Part shown: in pieces, positions 1 to 6,776 of the stretch
How the letters are laid out: every line of letters starts with the position of its first letter
How positions within the stretch are numbered: position 1 is the first letter of the stretch
Source: CAYVBE01 sp964448935
GTDB taxonomy: Bacteria > Planctomycetota > Brocadiia > SM23-32
Length of the DNA stretch: 6,776 nucleotides
Reading direction: 5' to 3'
NCBI GenBank assembly: GCA_964448935.1
Contig: CAYVBE010000217.1
Coordinates: 1 to 6,776 of the forward strand
The notes under the pieces: generated by a model
What the model saw: only the letters and a program-made list of their open reading frames with translations
What the model was told of the DNA's origin: nothing
The model's database searches: none
Made by a program: the position numbers and the translations under genes

Positions 1-1046
1 GTGAAGGCCGCGCTGCCCGCCATGAATTCCAGTTCGGTCCGCAACGCGTAGATGGGCGGGTCCGCGCCGTCCGGCAGCAGGCGGCCGACCTTGACGGCGT
101 CCTTCTCGGTGGTCACCACCCGGTCGCAGCCGGCCTCTCGGGCGTGCCTCAGGATGTCCTGCACCTGGTCGGCGTCGTAGTGCTCGTGGTCGGAGAAGAC
201 GAGCATCGGGTCCGGGTGGCAGCCGGCGTGCTCCAGCGTCAGGCGAAAGCCCTCCGGATTTCCCACCCCGCAGAAGGCCACCCATCGGCCCCGCGAAAGC
301 TCTTCCGTATCCAGGCTCTCCTCAATCCCTTCGCCCAGGGGGCGCAACTCCTGCGGCACGTTGCGGCAGACGGCCGTCACCGCTCCGGGCGCCAGGTCGT
401 CCAGTTGGTCCACGATCCGCGACCGCTCCTCCTCGGATACCAGGGAGGATCGGTTCAGCAGCAGCACGTCGGCGCGGTCGAGTTCCTTCAGCGGCTCCCG
501 CAGCAGCCCCCGCGGCAGCAGGTGGCCGGCGCCGAACGGGCGGGTGGCGTCTATCACCACGATGTCCAGGTCGCGATGGATGCGCCGGTGCTGAAAGCCG
601 TCGTCGAGGATCAGCACGTCGGCGTCGAGTTCGCCGACGGCCGTTTCGGCGCCCTCCACCCGGTCGGGGTTGACCACGACGGGAATGCCCTCGGCCAGGC
701 GGCCCAGCATGGCGTTCTCGTCGTCCACGTCTCCGTGCTTCCCATATCCGCGGGACAGGATGACGGGCCGGCGGTTATGGATGAGCAGGAACCGCGCCAG
801 ATGGGCGACCAGGGGCGTCTTGCCCGTGCCGCCCGCGGTGATGTTGCCCACGCTGATGACCGCGACCTCGGCCCGATGCGCGCGCAGCCAGCCCCGGCGG
901 TAGAGCGCATTTCGCGCCCGCACGCCCAGGCCGTATACGCCGCTCGCCGCCCAGAGCGCGCCGCGCAGGCACGAGATGCCCACGCCGCCCCGGTCGCGAT
1001 CAATGACCTTTCTGTGCAGCCGAAACAGGCCGGTTCCGATGCTCAA
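1..1046 (-). CDS. lpxK: Tetraacyldisaccharide 4'-kinase (LpxK), C-terminal tail cut by window edge
   Basis: LpxK uses ATP to phosphorylate the 4' position of tetraacyldisaccharide 1-phosphate, giving lipid IVA, on the inner face of the cytoplasmic membrane in lipid A synthesis. The minus-strand frame is open for 348 codons to the edge. An N-terminal hydrophobic/amphipathic stretch (about residues 27-60, ending RARNALYRRG) matches the family's membrane-associated helix. The P-loop GNITAGGTGKTP is at 67-78, the acidic motif DDGFQH at 148-153, SDHEHY at 285-290 and TTEKDAVK at 312-319. All are LpxK hallmarks; the E. coli equivalents include the catalytic Asp pair and a His. E. coli LpxK is about 328 residues, so little is missing. 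The start is a TTG at 1046, chosen because GGGGGAGA lies 6 bases upstream and the protein then begins just before the membrane helix. The frame stays open further upstream, so a longer start cannot be excluded, but no ATG suits better. No other lipid A gene is visible. Confidence 0.95.
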   Translation of the reverse strand, partial: MSIGTGLFRLHRKVIDRDRGGVGISCLRGALWAASGVYGLGVRARNALYRRGWLRAHRAEVAVISVGNITAGGTGKTPLVAHLARFLLIHNRRPVILSRGYGKHGDVDDENAMLGRLAEGIPVVVNPDRVEGAETAVGELDADVLILDDGFQHRRIHRDLDIVVIDATRPFGAGHLLPRGLLREPLKELDRADVLLLNRSSLVSEEERSRIVDQLDDLAPGAVTAVCRNVPQELRPLGEGIEESLDTEELSRGRWVAFCGVGNPEGFRLTLEHAGCHPDPMLVFSDHEHYDADQVQDILRHAREAGCDRVVTTEKDAVKVGRLLPDGADPPIYALRTELEFMAGSAAF

Positions 1047-1052
1047 CCCGAT

Positions 1053-1060
1053 TCTCCCCC
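1053..1060 (-). promoter_or_regulatory. Ribosome binding site supporting the TTG start of lpxK
   Basis: On the minus strand GGGGGAGA sits 6 bases before TTG at 1046. This purine-rich match to the anti-Shine-Dalgarno is the main reason for choosing a non-ATG start. Confidence 0.6.
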
Positions 1061-1078
1061 GCAGATGCGATGCGAGTC

Positions 1079-1106
1079 TTGAAAACGATCCGCCACCGCA
1101 TAAAAT
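1079..1106 (+). promoter_or_regulatory. Candidate sigma70-type promoter for the Gfo/Idh gene
   Basis: TTGAAA (1079-1084), a 16-base spacer, then TAAAAT (1101-1106). Each box matches consensus at five of six bases, and this is an A/T-rich island in otherwise GC-rich sequence. The expected start is near 1113, giving a leader of about 45 bases before the ATG at 1158. Confidence 0.6.
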
Positions 1107-1130
1107 ACAGGCGATTGTCGCAACGGGCAA
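1102..1130 (-). promoter_or_regulatory. Candidate sigma70-type promoter for lpxK
   Basis: Read on the minus strand, a -35 TTGCCC (1130-1125) is followed by a 17-base spacer and a -10 TATTTT (1107-1102). Transcription would start near 1095, leaving a leader of about 50 bases. The match is moderate (4 of 6 in each box). The -10 overlaps the -10 of the opposing plus-strand promoter. Confidence 0.4.
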
Positions 1131-1140
1131 GACAATGTCT
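1114..1140. promoter_or_regulatory. Overlapping inverted repeats, possible operator
   Basis: ATTGTC (1114-1119) and GACAAT (1131-1136) form a perfect 6-base inverted repeat with an 11-base spacer. The right arm is also inside a second odd-centred palindrome, AGACAATGTCT (1130-1140). The element lies across the start region of the plus-strand transcript and covers the lpxK -35 box, where a bound regulator could affect both genes. No regulator family is recognised, and a hairpin in the mRNA leader is an alternative. Confidence 0.3.
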
Positions 1141-1144
1141 TCGC

Positions 1145-1150
1145 GGAGGG
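1145..1150 (+). promoter_or_regulatory. Ribosome binding site for the Gfo/Idh gene
   Basis: GGAGGG lies 7 bases upstream of ATG 1158. It fixes that start over the upstream ATG at 1070, which is in a different frame. Confidence 0.8.
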
Positions 1151-1157
1151 TCCGATA

Positions 1158-2174
1158 ATGATCAAGGTAGGGGTCATCGGGCTGGGCGGAATGGGCAGGA
1201 AGCACCTGGCGTGTTACGACCACGTCGAGGGCGCGCAGGTGACCGCCGTGGCGGATGTGGTGGAGGAGAAGTTGGAGCCGGACCAGGAGGCGCTGGAGAT
1301 CAACATCGGCGAGGGGGCCGGGGTTGTGGACCCCGAGAAACACCAGCTTTTCGAGAGCGGGATGGATCTCATCGAGTCCGCCGACGTGGACCTGGTGGAT
1401 ATCTGTCTGCCGACGTTCCTGCACGCCGAGCACTGCGTGGCGGCGCTTCAGGCCGGTCGGCACGTGCTGTGCGAGAAGCCGATGGCGCTGACCGCCGACC
1501 AGTGCGCGGAGGTGCTGGAGGTGGCCGGCGATGCGCCGGGGCGACTTATGATCGCCCACGTGGTCCGCTTCATGCCGCCTTACGAATACCTGAACGAGAC
1601 CGTGGAGTCGGGGCGGTTGGGGCGGTTGATGGAGCTTTCCGTGTGGCGGGGCACCGCGCCTCCACGCTGGTCATGGGAGAACTGGTCGCTGGACCACGAA
1701 CGCAGCGGCGGCGGCATGCTGGACCTGCACATCCACGACGCCGATTTCCTGCAGTATCTCTTGGGCCGGCCGACGGCGGTCTGCTGCACCGGGGCCCGGG
1801 GGCCGAGCGGCGGCTGGGACGTGGTGGAGACGCAGTACTTCTTTGAGGACAAACTGGCCGTGCGGGCCGGCGGCAACCTGGCCATGCCGAAGGGGTTCGG
1901 ATTCGAGGCGCGCTTCGGGGCCGCGTTCGAGAACGGCTGCCTGACCTTCAGCACCAGGGAAGGGCACGGGCTGCTGGAGTATACCGAGCAGGGCGTGCGC
2001 CATCCCGAGCTGTCCCACAAGGACGGATACGTGGAGGAGATCTCGTATTTCGTCCGGTGCCTGGAGAATAACGAGATGGAGGCCATGGTGACGCCGGAGT
2101 CGGCGGCGTTCTCGGTCGAGTTGGTGGAGGCGGAGCGGCGGTCGGCCGAGAGCGGGGAGATCGTGGAAATCTGA
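1158..2174 (+). CDS. Gfo/Idh/MocA family NAD(P)-dependent oxidoreductase
   Basis: A 338-residue cytoplasmic dehydrogenase of the glucose-fructose oxidoreductase / inositol dehydrogenase / MocA family, which oxidises or reduces hydroxyl groups on sugars, inositols or related compounds with NAD(H) or NADP(H). The N-terminal Rossmann fold carries GLGGMG at 8-13 and an acidic D33 at the end of strand 2, which suggests NAD preference (inference). The family motif EKP is at 106-108, with K107 the expected catalytic lysine. The C-terminal domain carries GGGMLDLHIHD at 184-194; D189 and H193 match the D-x3-H pair that works with the lysine in inositol dehydrogenases. Residues 40-60 form a slightly long acidic insert after strand 2. 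No signal peptide is seen, so it is not of the secreted Tat-exported type. Substrate cannot be assigned: the gene stands alone, divergent from lpxK and convergent with mutS, with no catabolic neighbours. Length is normal and all key residues are present. Confidence 0.94.
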   Translation: MIKVGVIGLGGMGRKHLACYDHVEGAQVTAVADVVEEKLEPDQEALEINIGEGAGVVDPEKHQLFESGMDLIESADVDLVDICLPTFLHAEHCVAALQAGRHVLCEKPMALTADQCAEVLEVAGDAPGRLMIAHVVRFMPPYEYLNETVESGRLGRLMELSVWRGTAPPRWSWENWSLDHERSGGGMLDLHIHDADFLQYLLGRPTAVCCTGARGPSGGWDVVETQYFFEDKLAVRAGGNLAMPKGFGFEARFGAAFENGCLTFSTREGHGLLEYTEQGVRHPELSHKDGYVEEISYFVRCLENNEMEAMVTPESAAFSVELVEAERRSAESGEIVEI

Positions 2175-2199
2175 GCAGGTTGCGGTCCCCGAAACGGCA

Positions 2200-2228
2200 G
2201 CCGGCGAGGGCGCTTGGCCCATATCGGC
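2200..2228. terminator. Weak hairpin in the convergent gap between the Gfo/Idh gene and mutS
   Basis: The 66-base gap between the two stop codons holds a two-tier dyad. GCCG (2200-2203) pairs with CGGC (2225-2228), and GGGC (2208-2211) pairs with GCCC (2217-2220) around the loop GCTTG. There is no T-run on either strand, so a standard intrinsic terminator is not supported. A bidirectional pause or Rho-type end is possible. Nothing else is seen in the gap. Confidence 0.2.
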
Positions 2229-2240
2229 GCTTTGAGCCTG

Positions 2241-4862
2241 CTACCCCTTGTCGAGTTCTTTCAGTATCTCGTTCAGGGCGTTCAGGGCCTCGATGGGTGT
2301 CATGCTCTCGGGGTCCAGGGCCAGCAGTTTCTCCCGCACGCGCGATTCGAGCGGCTTGAAGAGCGGCGTCTGCACGGTGCGGGGCTGCGGGCCGGCGCGC
2401 TGGTCCTTCTTGGGCACGAACCGCGGCTCGTCGTCCGGGCCGATGGAGTTTTCCTCCAGCATGGCCAGTATCTCGCGCGCCCGCTCCAGCACCTCGCCGG
2501 GCACGCCGGCCAGCTTGGCCACGTGGATGCCGTAGCTGCGGTCGGTGGAGCCGGGCACCACGCGGTGCAGGAAGATGACCTCCCCTTCCCACTCGCGCAC
2601 CGCCACGTTCAGGTTCTGCACCCCGTCCAGCGTGTTCACCAGTTGCGCCAGTTCGTGGTAGTGCGTGGCGAACAGCGTGCGCGCGGCGATGTGATCGTGG
2701 ATGTATTCCGCCGTGGCCCACGCGATGCTGACGCCGTCGAAGGTGCTGGTGCCGCGGCCGACCTCGTCCAGGATGATCAGGCTGCGGTCAGTGGCGTTGT
2801 TCAGGATGTTGGCCGCCTCGATCATCTCCACCATGAAGGTGCTGCGGCCGCGCTGCTGCTCGTCGCTGGCGCCCACGCGGGTGAAGATGCGGTCGGTCAG
2901 GCCGACCACCGCCTCGTCGGCGGGCACGAAGCAGCCCATCTGGGCCATGAGCGTGATGAGCGCCACCTGCCGGATATAGACGCTCTTTCCGGACATGTTC
3001 GGCCCGGTCACCACCAGAAGCTGCGCGCCCTCGGGGTCCATCTCGACGTCGTTCGGGACGAACTCCTCCGCCAGCGTCTGCTCCAGGACGGGGTGACGCC
3101 CCTCCTTCACCCGCAGCCCGGGCTCTTCGCTTATCTCGGGCCGCACGTAGCGCGCCTCGGCCGACACGGTGGCCAGGCTGACCAGCACGTCCAGCTCCGC
3201 CACGGCGTCGGCGGTCGCCTGCAGGCCGGGGGTGTGCCGGCTGACCTCCTCGCGCACGTCCTGAAAAATCTCGTATTCCAGCTCCTTCGCCCGCTCCCCG
3301 GCGCCGAGCACCTGCGACTCGCGCTCCTTCAGCTCCGGCGTGATGTAGCGCTCGGCGTTCTTCAGCGTCTGTTTGCGCACGTAGTCGTCGGGCACCTTCT
3401 CCTTGTGGGTGTTCGTGACCTCGATGTAGTAGCCGAAGACCTTGTTGTAGCCGACCTTGAGGGACGGAATATCGGCGCGCTCCGCCTCGCGGCTCTCGAA
3501 GTCGGCGATCCACTGCTTGCCCTCGCGGGCGGTCTGCCGAAGGTCGTCCAGCTCGGGATTGAAGCCGTCGCGGATGATGTCGCCTTCGGTCAGCGTGGCC
3601 GGCGGGTCGGACTGGATGGCCGCGGCGATCAGCCCCTCGACTTCCGGCAGGGGGTCGAGGCGCTCGCGGATGCCCTCCAGCAGGTCTGTCTCGCAGTCGG
3701 CCATCCGTTCGGCCAGCACCGGAATTTGCTGCAGCGAGTGCCGCAGGGACGCCAGGTCCCGGGCGTTGGCCCGGCCGCAGTGGACCTTCGTGGTCAGCCG
3801 TTCGATGTCATAGACGTCCTTCAGTGCGTCATCCAGGTCCTTTCGCAGGCGTTTCTGGCGGCACAGTTCGTCGAGGGCGTCCAGGCGCCGCTCGATCTCG
3901 GCGCGGTCGCGTAGCGGCGTTACCACGCGGCGTCGCAGCAGGCGGGCGCCCATAGGCGTGGTTGTGCGGTCCAGCACGTCCAGCAGGCTCCCCTCGCGCC
4001 GACCGCCGCGCAGCGTCTCCACCAGCTCCAGGCTGCGGCAGGTGGTGCTGTCCAGGATGAGGAAGCGCTCGCCGAGGAATGGTTCGATGCGCCGGATGTG
4101 GCCCAGAGCGGTCCGCTGGGTCTCCTCCATGTAGGAGAGCAGGGCGCCGGCGGCGCCCAGGGCGGGGCCCATCTCGTCCAGCCCGAAGCCCGCCAGCGTC
4201 TGCGTGCCGAAGTGATCGTTCAGCAGCCGTCGCCCCTCATCCGGCGCGAACTCCCAGGGCGGCCGCCGGGTGACCAGGCAGTCGTCGCGCAGGTAGCTCA
4301 GGGCCGGGTGCTCGCCGTCCTCCTCGGAGTGGCGTTCGGGCAGCAGGCACTCGGCGGGCGCGATGCGCTCCAGGCTGTCCCCCACGGACTCGGGCGGCAC
4401 CTCCTCCACCTCGAACCGCCCGGTGGAGACGTCCACCCAGGCCAGCCCCACCCGGGAATCGTTCCGTGCCACGGCGGTCAGGAAGTTGTTGGTGCGGCTG
4501 TCCAGGATGTGTTCTTCGGTCAGCGTGCCGGGCGTGACAACGCGCGTCACGTCGCGGTCCACCAGTCCGGTGGCTTCGGCGGGGTCCTGCACCTGCTCAC
4601 AGATGGCCACCCGGTGGCCGGCCTTGATGAGTCGCTTGATGTAGTTATCGGCGGCGTGGTGGGGGAAACCGGCCATGGGCACCGCGTTTTCGCCCTTCTC
4701 CCGGCTGGTCAGGGCGAGGCCCAGCTCCCGGGCGCAGAGCTTAGCATCTTCGAAGAACATCTCGTAGAAGTCGCCCATGCGGAAGAGCAGCACGGCGTCC
4801 TCGTGCTTCTTCTTGAACGCCAGATACTGCTTCATCATGGGAGTCTGGCCGGTGCGAGCCAT
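2241..4862 (-). CDS. mutS: DNA mismatch repair ATPase MutS
   Basis: MutS recognises base mismatches and small insertion loops after replication and, with ATP, recruits MutL to start strand-specific repair. The protein is 873 residues, close to E. coli's 853, and complete. The mismatch-reading motif F32-Y33-E34 lies in GDFYEMFFED of domain I. The connector and lever/clamp domains follow through about residue 560. The ABC-type ATPase has Walker A GPNMSGKS at 620-627, Walker B plus signature DEVGRGTST at 699-707, and THYHE at 733-737. Near the C-terminus QTPLF at 831-835 fits the QxxLF beta-clamp-binding pattern, and the last residues (EALNALNEILKEL) resemble the usual oligomerisation tail. The ATG at 4862 is chosen because MARTGQTPMMKQY matches the family N-terminus. 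No Shine-Dalgarno is visible before it: the 25 preceding bases are pyrimidine-rich. The gene is divergent from gatA with its own promoter, and no mutL is in view. Confidence 0.99.
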   Translation of the reverse strand: MARTGQTPMMKQYLAFKKKHEDAVLLFRMGDFYEMFFEDAKLCARELGLALTSREKGENAVPMAGFPHHAADNYIKRLIKAGHRVAICEQVQDPAEATGLVDRDVTRVVTPGTLTEEHILDSRTNNFLTAVARNDSRVGLAWVDVSTGRFEVEEVPPESVGDSLERIAPAECLLPERHSEEDGEHPALSYLRDDCLVTRRPPWEFAPDEGRRLLNDHFGTQTLAGFGLDEMGPALGAAGALLSYMEETQRTALGHIRRIEPFLGERFLILDSTTCRSLELVETLRGGRREGSLLDVLDRTTTPMGARLLRRRVVTPLRDRAEIERRLDALDELCRQKRLRKDLDDALKDVYDIERLTTKVHCGRANARDLASLRHSLQQIPVLAERMADCETDLLEGIRERLDPLPEVEGLIAAAIQSDPPATLTEGDIIRDGFNPELDDLRQTAREGKQWIADFESREAERADIPSLKVGYNKVFGYYIEVTNTHKEKVPDDYVRKQTLKNAERYITPELKERESQVLGAGERAKELEYEIFQDVREEVSRHTPGLQATADAVAELDVLVSLATVSAEARYVRPEISEEPGLRVKEGRHPVLEQTLAEEFVPNDVEMDPEGAQLLVVTGPNMSGKSVYIRQVALITLMAQMGCFVPADEAVVGLTDRIFTRVGASDEQQRGRSTFMVEMIEAANILNNATDRSLIILDEVGRGTSTFDGVSIAWATAEYIHDHIAARTLFATHYHELAQLVNTLDGVQNLNVAVREWEGEVIFLHRVVPGSTDRSYGIHVAKLAGVPGEVLERAREILAMLEENSIGPDDEPRFVPKKDQRAGPQPRTVQTPLFKPLESRVREKLLALDPESMTPIEALNALNEILKELDKG

Positions 4863-4905
4863 GGCGGCAGGAGGGGCAGTGAGTGAGTGTGTTTAGCGAG
4901 TTTCC

Positions 4906-4934
4906 AAGATATCCCACACGCCCCGAATTGTCAA
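4906..4934 (-). promoter_or_regulatory. Candidate sigma70-type promoter for mutS
   Basis: On the minus strand a perfect -35 TTGACA (4934-4929), a 17-base spacer ending TGTGGGA, then -10 TATCTT (4911-4906). The expected start is near 4900, giving a leader of about 38 bases. The leader contains three short CACT-type units and no Shine-Dalgarno. Confidence 0.6.
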
Positions 4935-4966
4935 AGCGGCCGACGGGCGTGCGTCGGGCCGTTTGA
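4931..4966. repeat. Imperfect inverted repeat between the mutS and gatA promoters
   Basis: TCAAA (4931-4935) pairs with TTTGA (4962-4966), and CGGCCGAC (4937-4944) pairs with GTCGGGCCG (4953-4961). One unpaired G on each arm leaves 13 pairs around an 8-base centre. The outer arms run into the two opposing -35 boxes, so the dyad axis is also the axis of the two promoters. It could be an operator for a dimeric regulator or the remnant of an inverted promoter duplication. Confidence 0.5.
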
Positions 4967-4991
4967 ACGCGCCGGGGGCGTGGGATAGAAT
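4963..4991 (+). promoter_or_regulatory. Candidate sigma70-type promoter for gatA
   Basis: TTGAAC (4963-4968), a 17-base spacer ending GTGGGA, then TAGAAT (4986-4991, five of six to consensus). The expected start is near 4998, with a leader of about 44 bases. The spacer resembles that of the opposing mutS promoter, including a shared TGGGATA at the -10. Confidence 0.6.
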
Positions 4992-5041
4992 GCCGACTTC
5001 GGGGAAACCGCCGCGTTCGCCTCACACGGACACCATACGCC

Positions 5042-6535
<1,494 letters not shown>

Positions 6536-6563
6536 ACGGTCCGTCGGATATCCCCGCTCTCCG

Positions 6564-6592
6564 TTGACAGCGGCCGAACTATCGCATAAAAG
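6564..6592 (+). promoter_or_regulatory. Candidate sigma70-type promoter for the DJ-1/PfpI gene
   Basis: A perfect -35 TTGACA (6564-6569), a 17-base spacer, then TAAAAG (6587-6592, four of six). It begins 28 bases after the gatA stop. Transcription would start near 6599, leaving a leader of about 93 bases that includes the hairpin at 6601-6640. The -10 context GCATAAAA is the same as at the Gfo/Idh promoter. Confidence 0.55.
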
Positions 6593-6600
6593 GGAATGAT

Positions 6601-6656
6601 GGCCGGTGTGCCGCGATCCAATTGTGCGGCCGGACCGGCCGTGGGGTGAGTTTTTT
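6601..6656 (+). terminator. Nested hairpin followed by a T-run: gatA terminator or leader structure
   Basis: GGCCGGT (6601-6607) pairs perfectly with ACCGGCC (6634-6640), and inside it GCCGC (6610-6614) pairs with GCGGC (6626-6630). An alternative compact hairpin is CGGCC (6627-6631) with GGCCG (6637-6641) around GGACC. Six T follow at 6651-6656, about 10 bases after the stem, which is further than in a classical intrinsic terminator. Because the candidate promoter lies upstream, the structure would sit in the DJ-1/PfpI mRNA leader. It may therefore terminate gatA read-through, attenuate the downstream gene, or both. Confidence 0.4.
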
Positions 6657-6679
6657 CGCAGCACCTGGCTTTTCATCAA

Positions 6680-6684
6680 GGGGG
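6680..6684 (+). promoter_or_regulatory. Ribosome binding site for the DJ-1/PfpI gene
   Basis: AAGGGGG ends 7 bases before ATG 6692, a good Shine-Dalgarno-like purine run that supports this start. Confidence 0.65.
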
Positions 6685-6691
6685 TAGAGCG

Positions 6692-6776
6692 ATGAAAGCA
6701 CTGATTCTGGCTGCCGACGGCTTCGAGGACAGCGAGCTTCTGTACCCGTACTACCGGCTGCAGGAGGCGGGCATTT
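6692..6776 (+). CDS. DJ-1/PfpI family protein, N-terminal fragment cut by window edge
   Basis: Only the first 28 codons are inside the window. The peptide begins MKALILAADGFEDSELLYPY and continues YRLQEAGI. This is the first beta strand and helix of the DJ-1/PfpI (class I glutamine amidotransferase-like) fold; in that family the Glu in the FED-E-L segment lies near the later nucleophilic Cys. PfpI proteins with the same FEDxEL-YPY start are annotated as intracellular proteases or as deglycase/chaperone-like proteins. The nucleophile elbow lies beyond the edge, so activity cannot be judged. The strong Shine-Dalgarno and a promoter of its own indicate a separate transcription unit from gatA, 156 bases upstream. 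Confidence 0.85.
   Translation, partial: MKALILAADGFEDSELLYPYYRLQEAGI

Noticed and set aside
144..1082. A 312-codon plus-strand open frame at the left edge
   Set aside because: It is the complement of lpxK, whose P-loop and DDGFQH motifs show that the minus strand is the coding one.
1070..1846. A 258-codon plus-strand frame starting upstream of the Gfo/Idh gene
   Set aside because: It is a frame-shifted shadow: the translation is R/G-rich with no motifs, and the real start at 1158 has a clear ribosome binding site.
2174..2242. AGCAGG / CCTGCT inverted pair spanning the two facing stop codons
   Set aside because: Six base pairs closing a 57-base loop is weak and could easily arise by chance. 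It does not make a convincing terminator.
2214..3914. A 566-codon open frame on the plus strand opposite mutS
   Set aside because: It lies wholly antisense to canonical mutS, has a low-complexity V/H/Q/G-rich translation typical of the complement of a GC-rich gene, and shows no recognised motif.
4874..4893. Short tetranucleotide repeat (about three GTGA units) in the mutS leader, considered as a phase-variation tract
   Set aside because: Three units are too few for slippage-driven switching, and the tract is outside the coding sequence and the promoter spacer.

Overview
The window looks like a stretch of housekeeping chromosome from a high-GC, Gram-negative (lipid A-making) bacterium. The kinase LpxK implies a lipopolysaccharide outer membrane. 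GatA implies that Gln-tRNA and/or Asn-tRNA is made by the indirect transamidation route. A stand-alone Gfo/Idh/MocA oxidoreductase, an orphan-looking gatA, and start sites with uneven Shine-Dalgarno strength would fit a Planctomycetota/PVC-type genome. That placement is an inference at low confidence; nothing in the window fixes the taxon.

Layout. (1) Positions 1-1046, minus strand: nearly complete lpxK, losing only its C-terminal tail at the window edge. (2) 1047-1157: divergent intergenic region whose two candidate promoters share one A/T-rich -10 segment. (3) 1158-2174, plus strand: Gfo/Idh/MocA family NAD(P)-dependent oxidoreductase. (4) 2175-2240: short convergent gap. (5) 2241-4862, minus strand: full-length mutS. 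(6) 4863-5041: divergent region in which the mutS and gatA promoters are near mirror images around an inverted repeat. (7) 5042-6535, plus strand: full-length gatA. (8) 6536-6691: intergenic region with a good promoter, a nested hairpin and a T-run. (9) 6692 to the edge, plus strand: start of a DJ-1/PfpI family gene.

The genes do not form one pathway. Lipid A synthesis, an unassigned sugar/polyol-type redox enzyme, DNA mismatch repair, tRNA-dependent amidation and a DJ-1-like protein each appear to have their own promoter, so the window reads as five single-gene transcription starts. No mobile element, CRISPR array, tRNA or rRNA was recognised, and there is no gene-free stretch longer than about 180 bases. 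I see no evidence of a new multi-gene system. The most interesting signals are in the three intergenic regulatory regions.
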